A stretch of 28,953 bases of DNA from a virus: IMG/VR virus record IMGVR_UViG_3300025822_000020, positions 1-28,953 of that record. One strand, written 5' to 3'. Numbering within the stretch: the stretch's first letter is position 1; the number at the start of each line of letters is the position of its first letter. Below are positions 7,423-15,139 of the stretch, one piece after another. The notes under the pieces are model-generated. The model saw only the letters and a list, made by a program, of their open reading frames with translations, searched no databases and was not told where the DNA came from. Made by a program: the position numbers and the translations under genes.

Positions 7423-8100
7423 TTATTTTTTATTTTTTCTTTTAATTCTTTCTGCTATTCTACCAGCTCTTTTTTCTAATCTTTTAGCTTTTGCACCAGC
7501 AGCCATTCTACTCTCCATTTTGGTACTTGACGCAGCTGTTTCTTTAGCTTTTAAAGCCTTATTAGAAGCTTTGGCCATTCTCATTTCTTTTCTGCTTTTT
7601 GGAGCATCAGAAACTTTATTTGCCATTTTATCTGCTTTCATTTTCTTTCTACTTTTTGGTGCTTCAGTTGATTTAGTAGATTTTGCTGCTGTTTTTTTAG
7701 TTAAATCAGAGGATAGTTTAGAGGCAGAAGCTGTTTTTATTTCTGTTCCAACACCACCTTTATTTTCTAACGAAACTTTTTGTTTTTGTAAATTTGTAAC
7801 ACCAAGTTTGCTAGCTGCTTTTTCAAAAGCATTTCCAGTAACCTTCTTTTGTCTAGGAGTTGAAGAAGGAGTTGTTGTTTTTGCTTTTGGTTTTGTTTCA
7901 ACAGGTGTTGTGTCAGCTATCGTAGGTATAGTAAAACCTCTTGGAATTGTAGGACCTTGAATAGTACCAATTGTGTTTGTTCTAGCAGAACTTGGTGGAT
8001 CTTGGTATGTAATTCTTTTTGTTACCCCTTCTACTCTTACAGTTCCTGTTGTTTTATCTCCAATAGCTTTCAATGGAGAACCTTTCATTTTAAATGGCAT
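7423..8100 (-). CDS. Lys/Ala-rich basic protein with GSP motif
   Basis: This is a 225-residue, strongly basic protein of low complexity. The N-terminus PFKMKGSPLKAIGDKTTG carries the same GSP-type unit as its neighbour. Residues about 25-75 are Thr/Pro-rich and probably disordered. From about 110 onward it is Lys/Ala/Ser-rich with two near-repeats, APKSRKKMKADKMANKVSD and APKSRKEMRMAKASNKALK. It ends in a poly-basic RIAERIKRKNKK tail. The composition suggests nucleic-acid binding or an internal, DNA-associated virion protein. This is inferred from charge alone. The long antisense frame over this gene reflects its Lys/Ala/Ser codons and is not a gene. Confidence 0.7.
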   Translation of the reverse strand: MPFKMKGSPLKAIGDKTTGTVRVEGVTKRITYQDPPSSARTNTIGTIQGPTIPRGFTIPTIADTTPVETKPKAKTTTPSSTPRQKKVTGNAFEKAASKLGVTNLQKQKVSLENKGGVGTEIKTASASKLSSDLTKKTAAKSTKSTEAPKSRKKMKADKMANKVSDAPKSRKEMRMAKASNKALKAKETAASSTKMESRMAAGAKAKRLEKRAGRIAERIKRKNKK

Positions 8101-8124
8101 AGTTTTATTTTTTATATATTAATA

Positions 8125-8367
8125 TTAGCATTTCCACTTACGTCTTGCGATGTCATTTGGACAATCACCGTTTTTATCTGGGTTTTTACATTTTTTAATA
8201 CCAGCTGATCTAGCACAGTAAGATCTTTTTCTCGCACCACCTCCTGGTTGAGGCGCTTGTAGGTTTCCACCAGTTTCCCTATTGTATTCTTCTCTTTCAG
8301 CGGCAGACATACCTGCTTCGTAAGGTTTAGTCCTTAAAAAAGGAGATTTACTTTGTATGTATGCCAT
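8125..8367 (-). CDS. Small Cys/Arg-rich protein, possible zinc-binding
   Basis: This 80-residue protein has a polar N-terminal half (KSPFLRTKPYEAGMSAAERE) and a Cys-rich basic C-terminal half. The latter reads ARKRSYCARSAGIKKCKNPD, then GDCPNDIARRKWKC, giving four cysteines (about residues 51, 60, 69 and 80) that could bind one zinc ion or form disulfides. The RK.SYCARSAG...ARRKWKC pattern recurs in hypothetical proteins of marine phages as far as I know, without an assigned role. The start overlaps the stop of the M15 peptidase by one base. It is probably a small virion or assembly protein. Confidence 0.75.
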   Translation of the reverse strand: MAYIQSKSPFLRTKPYEAGMSAAEREEYNRETGGNLQAPQPGGGARKRSYCARSAGIKKCKNPDKNGDCPNDIARRKWKC

Positions 8368-8822
8368 TATATCAGTTTGTATTTTGATTTGCCATTTAAT
8401 TTGTAAGCCTTCATAATTCTTCTTCTATTTTCATCAGAAGAAACATAACTAACATGCACCCAATCAGGGTTATTATCGTTTCCAAATTCCCAAATTAATT
8501 GATCAAAATCTAAGTTATCTTTTATATAATTAAACATTTCAGCGTTTGTCTTATGACCAAATGTGTCATCTAAGTCAATAGCTCTACCTTCACAATGTTG
8601 TGATCTAGAGCTTCCGCCAATAGCTGAGTTTAATTCTTTACACCTATAAAAAGAATTAATCTTAATAGGTCCTCCAACCCATTCTCTAAGCGGTTCAAAA
8701 ACAAGTTCAGCAATTATCTGCATGTTAACCAAATGATATGGTTCAGGTGTATTGTCTATATCAAGTCTTAAAGCAGTCCTTGAATAAACACCTTCTTTAT
8801 CAGATATATGCTTACTAATCAT
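8367..8822 (-). CDS. M15-family peptidase (endolysin/virion peptidoglycan hydrolase)
   Basis: This is a 151-residue zinc peptidase that cleaves peptide crosslinks in peptidoglycan. The M15 signature is clear: NSFYRCKELN (about 56-65), SQHCEGRAIDL (74-84) supplying His76 and Asp83, LIWEFG (109-114), and WVHVSY (121-126) with His123. Together these are the three zinc ligands and the catalytic acid region of the D-Ala-D-Ala carboxypeptidase / peptidase M15_3 fold. The length fits a single-domain enzyme without a cell-wall-binding domain or signal peptide, so export would need a holin. The holin-like gene at 8824-8976 is one base upstream, which makes a lysis pair. It could also be carried on the virion. 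Confidence 0.85.
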   Translation of the reverse strand: MISKHISDKEGVYSRTALRLDIDNTPEPYHLVNMQIIAELVFEPLREWVGGPIKINSFYRCKELNSAIGGSSRSQHCEGRAIDLDDTFGHKTNAEMFNYIKDNLDFDQLIWEFGNDNNPDWVHVSYVSSDENRRRIMKAYKLNGKSKYKLI

Positions 8823-8823
8823 T

Positions 8824-8976
8824 TTATTTTTTCTTATACAAGTGATACCACTTATTAACAGTATACCCTATAGTAACTAATAATAACGTGATCTTCAATA
8901 CAGGCTCGATGCTCGTCATAGAAACTAATAAAGATATTGTGTTTATTGCATAAAGCTTAATATCAGCCCCTGCCAT
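8824..8976 (-). CDS. Putative small holin (2 membrane segments)
   Basis: This is a 50-residue protein if started at the ATG complementary to 8974-8976, which has an AAGGGAA sequence right before it. The frame is open to 9027, but the extra residues lie inside the upstream gene. It begins MAGADIKLYAINTISLLVSM, with a first hydrophobic segment (about 8-22), a short loop containing SIEP and a second segment (VLKITLLLVTIGYTV, about 25-39). A basic, aromatic tail (NKWYHLYKKK) follows. Two segments with a positively charged C-terminus directly before a peptidoglycan hydrolase are typical of class II holins. The overlap with the upstream gene (14 bases) and the 1-base spacing to the M15 gene suggest coupled translation. 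Confidence 0.65.
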   Translation of the reverse strand: MAGADIKLYAINTISLLVSMTSIEPVLKITLLLVTIGYTVNKWYHLYKKK

Positions 8977-9202
8977 TTCCCTTAGCATAAGTCTTAGACG
9001 TGATAGGACCAGCAGAATAAGGTACATCTGCTTGATTTAATTTCATCCCATTTTTACCACTACTAGATCCTTGACCCATTGGAAAACCACTAGTATCTAA
9101 TGGCCCATCCCAAAGTGCGTTAGCACCAGTAATGCCTTGCTCTTCTATTTTACTTACAGCTGGTGTATTTTTTTTCATAATATCTTTTATTAGTTTTAGC
9201 AT
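8963..9202 (-). CDS. Small Gly/Ser-rich protein, function unknown
   Basis: This is a 79-residue protein of no recognised family. A short basic amphipathic N-terminus (MLKLIKDIMKKN) is followed by a polar Gly/Ser/Pro-rich body (GFPMGQGSSSGKNGMKLNQA) and the ending KTYAKGNGRG. It has no transmembrane segment, catalytic motif or cysteine. It overlaps the upstream 70-aa gene by 7 bases and the downstream holin by 14, so it is embedded in the operon between the winged-helix gene and the lysis pair. It is probably a small virion or tail-associated protein, by position only. Confidence 0.65.
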   Translation of the reverse strand: MLKLIKDIMKKNTPAVSKIEEQGITGANALWDGPLDTSGFPMGQGSSSGKNGMKLNQADVPYSAGPITSKTYAKGNGRG

Positions 9203-9408
9203 TTCTTTTTAAACAAAGGCGTTCTATTACCCATAGACATTTGTCTTTGCTCTACATCACCATAAAGTCCTTGAGCAACATTACGAGTTGTATCGTTAAA
9301 AACTGGTTTAGCAACACCTAGCGTATTACTAGGAGCTGGTGGAACCATAGTAGTCTCAACCGGCATACCAGTCGTTGGATCTATCATTTGTTCGTTTAGA
9401 TTGTTCAT
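9196..9408 (-). CDS. Small Pro/Met-rich protein, function unknown
   Basis: This 70-residue protein has a disordered N-terminal half rich in Pro, Thr and Met (MIDPTTGMPVETTMVPPAPS) and a C-terminal half containing NVAQGLYGDVEQRQMSMG, ending RTPLFKKKC with a lone C-terminal Cys. No family is recognised. The pattern of a short disordered protein with an aromatic GLYG motif is common among small phage virion accessory proteins, but no function can be given. It sits 1 base after the winged-helix-like gene and overlaps the next gene by 7 bases. Confidence 0.65.
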   Translation of the reverse strand: MNNLNEQMIDPTTGMPVETTMVPPAPSNTLGVAKPVFNDTTRNVAQGLYGDVEQRQMSMGNRTPLFKKKC

Positions 9409-9409
9409 A

Positions 9410-9856
9410 TTATCTATCTTTATCTTTATTTACATTATCAATTGCAACTTGTAGAACTTTATCCATGTAAGTTTTACCTTTCATAATATTATTTCTACGA
9501 TGACTTGTTGGTATATCTTCTTCACCTAACATAATACGATACATCCTACTTATTAGCTGCTTGCACTTAAATGAAACTTTATATATATGATATTTTTGAG
9601 TGGTGTGGTTTCTTTCTCTCCAAACCGTAATCCACCCTTCTTTCAATAATCTGTTCCAGCGCGTGTTATCCCAGCTATAAGCATACGTACCGATTTTATA
9701 GTCTTGTTTGGTAAAAAAATCCATACAATCAAAGTAGATCAGTAGTTCTAAATCAGCATCAGTTAAGTCGTTGTTTCTACAAGCCCATTGTCTTATTATT
9801 CGATAATGTTTTAACAGGTTTAATTCTTTAATATCACCTGCTTCTAGCCTTTTCAT
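9410..9856 (-). CDS. Winged-helix-like DNA-binding protein (putative)
   Basis: This is a 148-residue soluble protein. Residues about 14-100 read like a MarR-style winged helix: helices around HYRIIRQWACRNNDL and DLELLIYFDCMDFFTKQD, a recognition-helix-like WDNTRWNRLLKEGWITVWRE, and a beta wing with HTTQKYHIYKVSFKCKQLIS. The C-terminal 45 residues are basic and helical (TSHRRNNIMKGKTYMDKVLQ). Such proteins bind DNA in host regulators. In phages they also occur among structural genes with unknown roles. It is translated immediately after groES (4-base ATGA overlap). It could be a late regulator or an assembly factor, and the fold call is by eye. Confidence 0.55.
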   Translation of the reverse strand: MKRLEAGDIKELNLLKHYRIIRQWACRNNDLTDADLELLIYFDCMDFFTKQDYKIGTYAYSWDNTRWNRLLKEGWITVWRERNHTTQKYHIYKVSFKCKQLISRMYRIMLGEEDIPTSHRRNNIMKGKTYMDKVLQVAIDNVNKDKDR

Positions 9857-10113
9857 AGAACAACAACTACATCCTGAGTTTTTATAACATGATAGACATC
9901 TTTGTCGATCTCTATCTTATGCCCAGCGTGACGATCATAATAAATTTGATCACCAACTTTTATTCCTGAAGCTTCATCTCCAACAGAAACTATATCAGCC
10001 ATTATATACCTAATATCTTCTCTTTGGTTTTCAGCAAGAAGTAAACCACCCTTTGTAGCGGTTGTACCTTCTTTTACTTTTTTTATTATTAAGTTTCTAC
10101 CTATTGCCTTCAT
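9853..10113 (-). CDS. groES: GroES co-chaperonin (phage-encoded)
   Basis: This 86-residue chaperonin-10 forms the heptameric lid of the GroEL chamber. The hallmarks are present. IGRNLIIKKVKEG is the first strand. The mobile loop about 15-31 (GTTATKGGLLLAENQRE) carries the GGLLL hydrophobic tripeptide that docks on GroEL. ADIVSVGDEASGIKVGDQIY (39-58) contains the VGD strand, and HKIEIDKDVYHVIKTQDVVV (65-84) is the C-terminal barrel strand. The length is slightly shorter than bacterial GroES (about 95 aa) and the roof loop is intact. It is in one operon with groEL (10488-12041) but separated from it by an HNH-type gene that overlaps its start by 17 bases. It probably assists folding of large phage structural proteins. 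Confidence 0.88.
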   Translation of the reverse strand: MKAIGRNLIIKKVKEGTTATKGGLLLAENQREDIRYIMADIVSVGDEASGIKVGDQIYYDRHAGHKIEIDKDVYHVIKTQDVVVVL

Positions 10114-10498
10114 CGTATTTAATTAAATAATTAATAACATCTTCTAAGTTATTATTTTCAACAAAACCTATGAAAATATTGCAATTTTGGCAAACTATAC
10201 CTCTATTGGCTCCAGTGTCGTGATTGTGATCTTGACTTTTATCTCTATGATTTTTAAAATTTCCACCACAACAATCACATTTATCTGCTTCTAGCCATTT
10301 ATACATTTCTTCTTCTGTTAAACTATACTTGTATTTTTTATTTCTACAAGAAGCACAGATATTACCTCTAGATCCATCTTCAATTTTTCTATCACAATAT
10401 CTACAAATTTTTCTGCATGAAAAACAAAACTTAGTATTGTAATGTCCAAAATATTTTTTTTCACATACTTGACAACTTAGTGTTTTTTTATTTTTCAT
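10097..10498 (-). CDS. HNH / endonuclease VII-type nuclease with zinc ribbons
   Basis: This is a 133-residue protein with three zinc-site regions. CQVC (9-12) pairs with CFSC (25-28), CRYC (32-35) pairs with CASC (48-51), and CDCC (74-77) pairs with CQNC (103-106). The third pair frames the catalytic motif DHNHDTGANRGIVC (90-103). The DHNHDTG..RG..C..CN signature belongs to the recombination endonuclease VII / HNH family, as in T4 gp49 and many free-standing phage homing endonucleases. It is inserted between groEL and groES, overlapping both (11 and 17 bases), which is typical of a free-standing homing endonuclease that has become part of the operon. It could instead resolve DNA branches before packaging. 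The fold and family are clear but the biological role is not. Confidence 0.85.
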   Translation of the reverse strand: MKNKKTLSCQVCEKKYFGHYNTKFCFSCRKICRYCDRKIEDGSRGNICASCRNKKYKYSLTEEEMYKWLEADKCDCCGGNFKNHRDKSQDHNHDTGANRGIVCQNCNIFIGFVENNNLEDVINYLIKYDEGNR

Positions 10499-12041
10499 TT
10501 GTAACCCTTAAGTTGTTAATTACACAATCCGTAGATAAAATAGTTGTAGCAACTGAAGCTGCATTTCTTAATGCGCTTTTAGTAACAAGTAGTGGATCAA
10601 TAATACCTTGTTTGATCATATTAACTTTTTTACCAGTTATCACATTTAGACCCATTCCTTTGCCCCTAAGAGATTCTTGATACTCTATACCTGCATTTTC
10701 TAAAATGGTCTTAAATGGCGCCTTAATAGCCTCTAACAAAGCTTCTTCACCTATTGATTTAGCTTTAACTGTTTCCGATGCGTTTAACAGTGCAATTCCC
10801 CCGCCAGGTACAATACCTTCCTTAATTGCGGCTTTAGTTGCGCAGATAGCATCTTCAACTCTATCTTTCTTTTCTTTTAATTCTATTTCAGAATTAGCAC
10901 CTACTTTTACAATAGCTATTTTAGCTGCTAGTCTTGCTAATCTTTTTTCAAGCTTAACAATCTCATAAGGCTCTTTAGTTATAACAAGTTTTTCTTTAAT
11001 ACCTTTTATAGTATTTTGAACCTCTTCTGAAACTTCTCCAACTTGTAATATTGTTTCTTCGTCTGTAGTTACACTTTTTATACAATTACCTAGGTATTGA
11101 GGATTAATTAAATCTAAATCATCTCCTAAGTCTTCGTTTATAATAGTAGCACCAGTTAGCATTGCAAGATCATCTAATGTTTCTTTTTTAGCTACACCAT
11201 ATGTTGGTGCATTGATAACATTAATCTTTAAATTACCTTTAACTTTATTCATTGCTAAAGTTGCGAGTACTGGTTGGTCTACGTCTGCTATTACAAGTAA
11301 AGACTTATTACCTTTTATAACAAACTCTAGTACGCTTTGAATTTGTCTAATATTATCAATTGGTGATTCAACTAATAATACATAAGGGTTTTCTAATTCA
11401 GCAACTCTTTGGCTTTTGCTTGTAACAAAATGTGAGTTCGTTAGCCCTTTGTTATATTGTACTCCATCTACTATTTCTACTGCTGTAGTACCATCTGACG
11501 ATGTTTCCATCATAACAACCCCTGTTTCATCGACGGATCTAAAAGCATCACCGATTAATTTACCAAGTTCTGCATCGTTGTTTGTTGATATAGTAGCAAT
11601 TTGATCTATCATATCGCCACTAACACCAACTGATATTGATTCTAAGTATTTAACTACTTTATTTACGGCATTGTCTATACCTATTTTTAAATCTCTTGAA
11701 CTAATCTTATCGGCTACATTGTAAGCTTCAGTTAGTATAGAGTGCGCTAATACAGTTGCGGTTGTTGTGCCATCACCTGCTTCGCTTACGGTTTTTCTAG
11801 CAGCTTCTTTTAAAAGCGTAGCTCCCATGTTTTCTACAGGATCTAATAGTATAATACTATCTGCTACTGTTACGCCGTCTTTTGTTATAATAGGTCTTCC
11901 ATTTCCGTCTTCTAGCATCACACATTTACCGCTAGCCCCGAGCGTGGAGCTAACGGCTTTTGTGAGTTTTGTGATACCTTCAAATACTTTATCCTTAGCT
12001 TCGTTACCGAAACTTAGGTTTTTGACAATTGCGTCTGACAT
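10488..12041 (-). CDS. groEL: GroEL chaperonin (phage-encoded)
   Basis: This 517-residue type I chaperonin is ATP-driven and works with GroES. ATP-site elements are intact: TKDGVTVA (53-60), GDGTTTATVL (89-98), VPGGGIALL (411-419), the hydrolysis Asp in RVEDAI (Asp397, equivalent to E. coli Asp398), and IIDPLLVTKSALRNAASVA (480-498). The apical domain (about 190-375) is diverged. The substrate-groove segment reads NKGLTNSHFVTSKSQ where bacteria have the GYLSPYF type. The protein ends after NNLRVTNEK, so the usual Gly-Gly-Met tail is missing and it is about 30 aa shorter than E. coli GroEL. Its stop overlaps the HNH gene's start by 11 bases. It probably serves folding of phage virion proteins. 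Confidence 0.95.
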   Translation of the reverse strand: MSDAIVKNLSFGNEAKDKVFEGITKLTKAVSSTLGASGKCVMLEDGNGRPIITKDGVTVADSIILLDPVENMGATLLKEAARKTVSEAGDGTTTATVLAHSILTEAYNVADKISSRDLKIGIDNAVNKVVKYLESISVGVSGDMIDQIATISTNNDAELGKLIGDAFRSVDETGVVMMETSSDGTTAVEIVDGVQYNKGLTNSHFVTSKSQRVAELENPYVLLVESPIDNIRQIQSVLEFVIKGNKSLLVIADVDQPVLATLAMNKVKGNLKINVINAPTYGVAKKETLDDLAMLTGATIINEDLGDDLDLINPQYLGNCIKSVTTDEETILQVGEVSEEVQNTIKGIKEKLVITKEPYEIVKLEKRLARLAAKIAIVKVGANSEIELKEKKDRVEDAICATKAAIKEGIVPGGGIALLNASETVKAKSIGEEALLEAIKAPFKTILENAGIEYQESLRGKGMGLNVITGKKVNMIKQGIIDPLLVTKSALRNAASVATTILSTDCVINNLRVTNEK

Positions 12042-12070
12042 AATTTAATTTAATTTGATTGAAGTAGTAT

Positions 12071-12361
12071 TTATTTAAAGGTCTTAACGACTTTAGGTCC
12101 GTTTAAGAATTCTAGCTTTTTGGCATAGTGCTCTATTGTTGAATCAATAGCAGCTTCTGCACCAGCAACTGTTTCTCTTCTGGTTACGTCGTTCCAAGTA
12201 TCTTTATTTTCTAGATCTTGGTATTCGGTTTGAAAAAAACCGTTTGGTAATTGGGTGATTCTCCAATTAGCTTTAGTAGCAATATGCTTCCATAGCTCCT
12301 TGGTTTCATCGGTAATTTGTGGTTCACTACTCCACGAATGAGTGCGGTAAAAAAGTGTCAT
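12071..12361 (-). CDS. Small conserved protein upstream of groEL, function unknown
   Basis: This is a 96-residue soluble protein. The sequence is mixed alpha/beta: a Trp-rich segment with TDETKELWKHIATKANWRIT, a strand-like FFQTEYQDLENKDTWNDVT, an amphipathic helix AGAEAAIDSTIEHYAKKLEF, and a short tail GPKVVKTFK. No catalytic or metal-binding motif is visible and I do not recognise the family. It lies 29 bases upstream of groEL and is the first gene after the 80-base gap that ends the adhesin block, so it may be the leader gene of a separate chaperonin/lysis sub-operon. A role as a chaperonin substrate or adaptor is speculation. Confidence 0.7.
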   Translation of the reverse strand: MTLFYRTHSWSSEPQITDETKELWKHIATKANWRITQLPNGFFQTEYQDLENKDTWNDVTRRETVAGAEAAIDSTIEHYAKKLEFLNGPKVVKTFK

Positions 12362-12441
12362 TGGTTTTGGTTTATAGTTAATAGTTATAAGATTACGTGT
12401 TTTTTGGTTTTTTTAAGTGATTGTTGTACACCCCCTTTTAT
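12362..12441 (-). other. 80-bp gap between adhesin block and chaperonin block
   Basis: This is the largest non-coding gap within the leftward block. Read on the minus strand it contains a short run of Gs, a TGTACA palindrome and long A runs with AACTATTAACTATA before the next ATG. There is no strong hairpin followed by Ts, so no clear terminator. The AT-rich end could hold a weak internal promoter, but it does not match the TACG-N10-GATAATATA family. Confidence 0.35.
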
Positions 12442-15138
12442 TTAAAATTGATTAGCAAATGCCATATAGATGTAGGTTTGACCAGATGCGTTTATTCCAA
12501 CTTCACTCCCTCTTGCTTGGAATGAAGTTAAATTAAAATCAAAGTCAGTCCCTGAATACCCAACTACTTCTGCCCCACTTGTATTAGGTATTAAAATATG
12601 GTCTCTCGGATTAGCCGTATCTCTTTTATTATCATAAATAACCCAATTTGTTGAAGTTGTTGAGCATTTAATCATTACAAAAGCAGGCTCAAAGCCACAC
12701 TCAATAATAGACCCACTTGTATTTCCTGTTCCTGTATACGAGCCAAATTTACTGAACCCTGCAACCGAGTGAAAGCAATATGTTATAAAAGGAACATTTG
12801 CGGTAAAATACCATTGAGAATTTCCAACGCCTACAACTGAATCTGTTGATGACCATTTATCCGCACCATAAGCGGTAATAGCTGCATCACTACCATTTAA
12901 CTTTAAAGCAACATCAAATCCATTTGCAATAGCACTTGTATAAGTGTACCATTCTCCTGCTTGACTTGTGAATTTTGTAATTACTAATTCGGGAGCAGAA
13001 TCTAATCCGTGTCCAAAATTTAAGTAACCACTTCCATTTGATTTTGTAGAAACAATACTAAACCCTGCAGCAGGATTTGCACTAACAACAGAAGGAATAC
13101 TACCGTTACTGTTTATAGCTGGTAGTTCTGCTCCTTTCCAAGCCCAAGCAACCATAGGGTCAAAAGCACCACTCGGTCCTCCATTAAAATACCCATTAGC
13201 TCCTAAAGAAAAACCGTCTGAATCAAAAGATGTTATTCCGCTTGTTGTAGTTAATTCAGCACCAGTAGAGTTTGATTGCAAATATTTAGTGTTACCCCTA
13301 ACGGAATCTGTTAAAACGTGAGGATACCCACCGTTAACTCTATCTTTAATCCAAACTAAATCTGGTTGAAATCCAACTCCTGTAATAGATTGAGTGCTTG
13401 GTCTATTCCCTGTATACAAAACAGTATTAAAACTGTCCTCTAAAGAAGGTTCTATTGTAGTAGGGTCAGCAGCAAATGCCATATAGATGTATGAACCACC
13501 GCTTGCGTTTAGACTTCCGTTAGTAGATTGCATTGTAAATCCATTTTCTAAAAAGTCTGCACCATTTGTTACTGGGAATTCAGCTTGAGATGTATTAGGA
13601 GATAAAAATAATTCTCTCGGATTAGTCGTGTCTCTTTTGTTATCAAGTGAAAGCCAACCACCAGCAGCATCTGTACGTTTTATCATCACAAAAGCTGGCT
13701 CAAATCCTGTTACAACAGTATTACCACTTGCTCCTGTACCAACATACGAACCAAAGTTTGAGAAACCTTCTACTTCTGCAAAGCAGTAAGCAACATAAGT
13801 AGCTGAGCCTATATTGTCAAATATACTTTCTACATTTAAAATGTTTGAATTTGGGAGTGCTTGAGACGCTCCATTACTTCCATCAGTATTATTTAAAACC
13901 AAATATTCTTGAGCATCAACAGTAGGAAGCAAAGTAGTAGCAAACAAAACCCAATTACCCGTTGAATTTCTACGCTTTGTTATATACAACGAAGGCGTAT
14001 TGTTTAATCCGTGTCCAACTGTTGCATTTGCAGCGCCATTACCCGTCCAAGTAACAACACTAAACCCTGCTTCTGTATTAGCAGATACTTGACTTGTTAT
14101 TGTTCCGTCTGTGTTTGTTACTGCTGCACCTCCTGCTTTAAAGTTCCAAGCTACAAAATCTCTTGCGCTTCCGTTTAAAGTTGATACGCTACCGTCAAAT
14201 GTAAATCCATCGGAATCAAAAGATGTCATACCACCCATTGAAGCGTTTTCAGCATTTGTTAAATCAGAAAATAGTCCTTTTCCAACACCTCTTACAGAAT
14301 CTTGTAAAACGTGATTATCTGTGTTTGTTCTTACTTTAATCCAAGTAAAATCTGGCTGAAATCCTACACCTGTAATACTTTGTGTGCTTCCATTACCCGT
14401 ATACAAAACAGTATTAAAATGCTCACTTGGTACAATAGTAGGTGCACAATATTCTTCTGTATATAAAGCCTCTACTTCGTAAGGTCTTAATGCTCTGCTG
14501 AATATTCTTACTTGGTCTAAACTACCATCTAAAAAAGCTACAGAACCTCCTCCAACAGTTCCTCTAAATGCTCCTATAGAAGTGCTTTGTTGTGCTTGAA
14601 AAGAAAATCCATTTAAAGACCCAAAATTGTCTAAAGAACCGTTAATATAAATACTTGCTGATGTTTGTGTTGCTACCATAGCTATATAATACCAAGTATT
14701 AAGAGATAAAGTACTGCTACTGAAAACTTCTGAAAAATTATTATTCCAAGCTCTAAATTTTATTTTATTGCTTGCATCAGTAGATATAGCATATCCCCTT
14801 GCGGCTGAAGCTTCATCATAAACATCTAAAACATAATCCTCTCCAGTTATTGAATTTAACTTAAGCCAAAAACTTACTGAAACAGTTGTAAAATTAAAAG
14901 AATTGTTGGGTAAATCAATTATAGAGCTACTACCATTAAAAACACCCGCTTGACCAAACTCTCCAGCGCCATAAGTGACATTTGTAGCAGTACCATCATA
15001 GTTCCCACTTACATCTGTAGCATCGCCATTTAATTGATACAAAGCAATACCACCACCGTCTGGAAATGGATTGTATAAGTCTACTGTGTCAGTGCAACCA
15101 CCGCCAGCGTTAGTGTTAATCAATTTGTTACCAAGCAT
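12442..15138 (-). CDS. LamG adhesin with two large tail repeats
   Basis: This 898-residue tail or receptor-binding protein has an N-terminal leader (1-30) related to that of the 678-aa LamG protein. A concanavalin-A/LamG domain follows (about 31-228: VALYQLNG-like start IALYQLNGDATDVSGNYDGT, AGVFNGSSS, SIYINGSLDN, LDGSLDQVRIFSRAL). Two copies of a repeat of about 320 aa come next (about 241-555 and 569-898). Each starts NTVLYTGN..STQSITGVGFQPD, contains TSFDSDGF and GFEPAFVMIK, and ends YIYMAFA. These repeats resemble the DUF7483-type region of phage tail adhesins. LamG domains bind surface glycans, so host recognition is likely. It forms one of two duplicated modules with the 186- and 104-aa genes. 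Confidence 0.85.
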   Translation of the reverse strand: MLGNKLINTNAGGGCTDTVDLYNPFPDGGGIALYQLNGDATDVSGNYDGTATNVTYGAGEFGQAGVFNGSSSIIDLPNNSFNFTTVSVSFWLKLNSITGEDYVLDVYDEASAARGYAISTDASNKIKFRAWNNNFSEVFSSSTLSLNTWYYIAMVATQTSASIYINGSLDNFGSLNGFSFQAQQSTSIGAFRGTVGGGSVAFLDGSLDQVRIFSRALRPYEVEALYTEEYCAPTIVPSEHFNTVLYTGNGSTQSITGVGFQPDFTWIKVRTNTDNHVLQDSVRGVGKGLFSDLTNAENASMGGMTSFDSDGFTFDGSVSTLNGSARDFVAWNFKAGGAAVTNTDGTITSQVSANTEAGFSVVTWTGNGAANATVGHGLNNTPSLYITKRRNSTGNWVLFATTLLPTVDAQEYLVLNNTDGSNGASQALPNSNILNVESIFDNIGSATYVAYCFAEVEGFSNFGSYVGTGASGNTVVTGFEPAFVMIKRTDAAGGWLSLDNKRDTTNPRELFLSPNTSQAEFPVTNGADFLENGFTMQSTNGSLNASGGSYIYMAFAADPTTIEPSLEDSFNTVLYTGNRPSTQSITGVGFQPDLVWIKDRVNGGYPHVLTDSVRGNTKYLQSNSTGAELTTTSGITSFDSDGFSLGANGYFNGGPSGAFDPMVAWAWKGAELPAINSNGSIPSVVSANPAAGFSIVSTKSNGSGYLNFGHGLDSAPELVITKFTSQAGEWYTYTSAIANGFDVALKLNGSDAAITAYGADKWSSTDSVVGVGNSQWYFTANVPFITYCFHSVAGFSKFGSYTGTGNTSGSIIECGFEPAFVMIKCSTTSTNWVIYDNKRDTANPRDHILIPNTSGAEVVGYSGTDFDFNLTSFQARGSEVGINASGQTYIYMAFANQF

Positions 15139-15139
15139 G

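Noticed and set aside
7364-7960. 198-aa open frame on the plus strand over the Lys/Ala-rich gene
   Set aside because: Antisense to a low-complexity Lys/Ala/Ser gene whose codons read as open Phe/Leu/Ala on the other strand; hydrophobic and without promoter.
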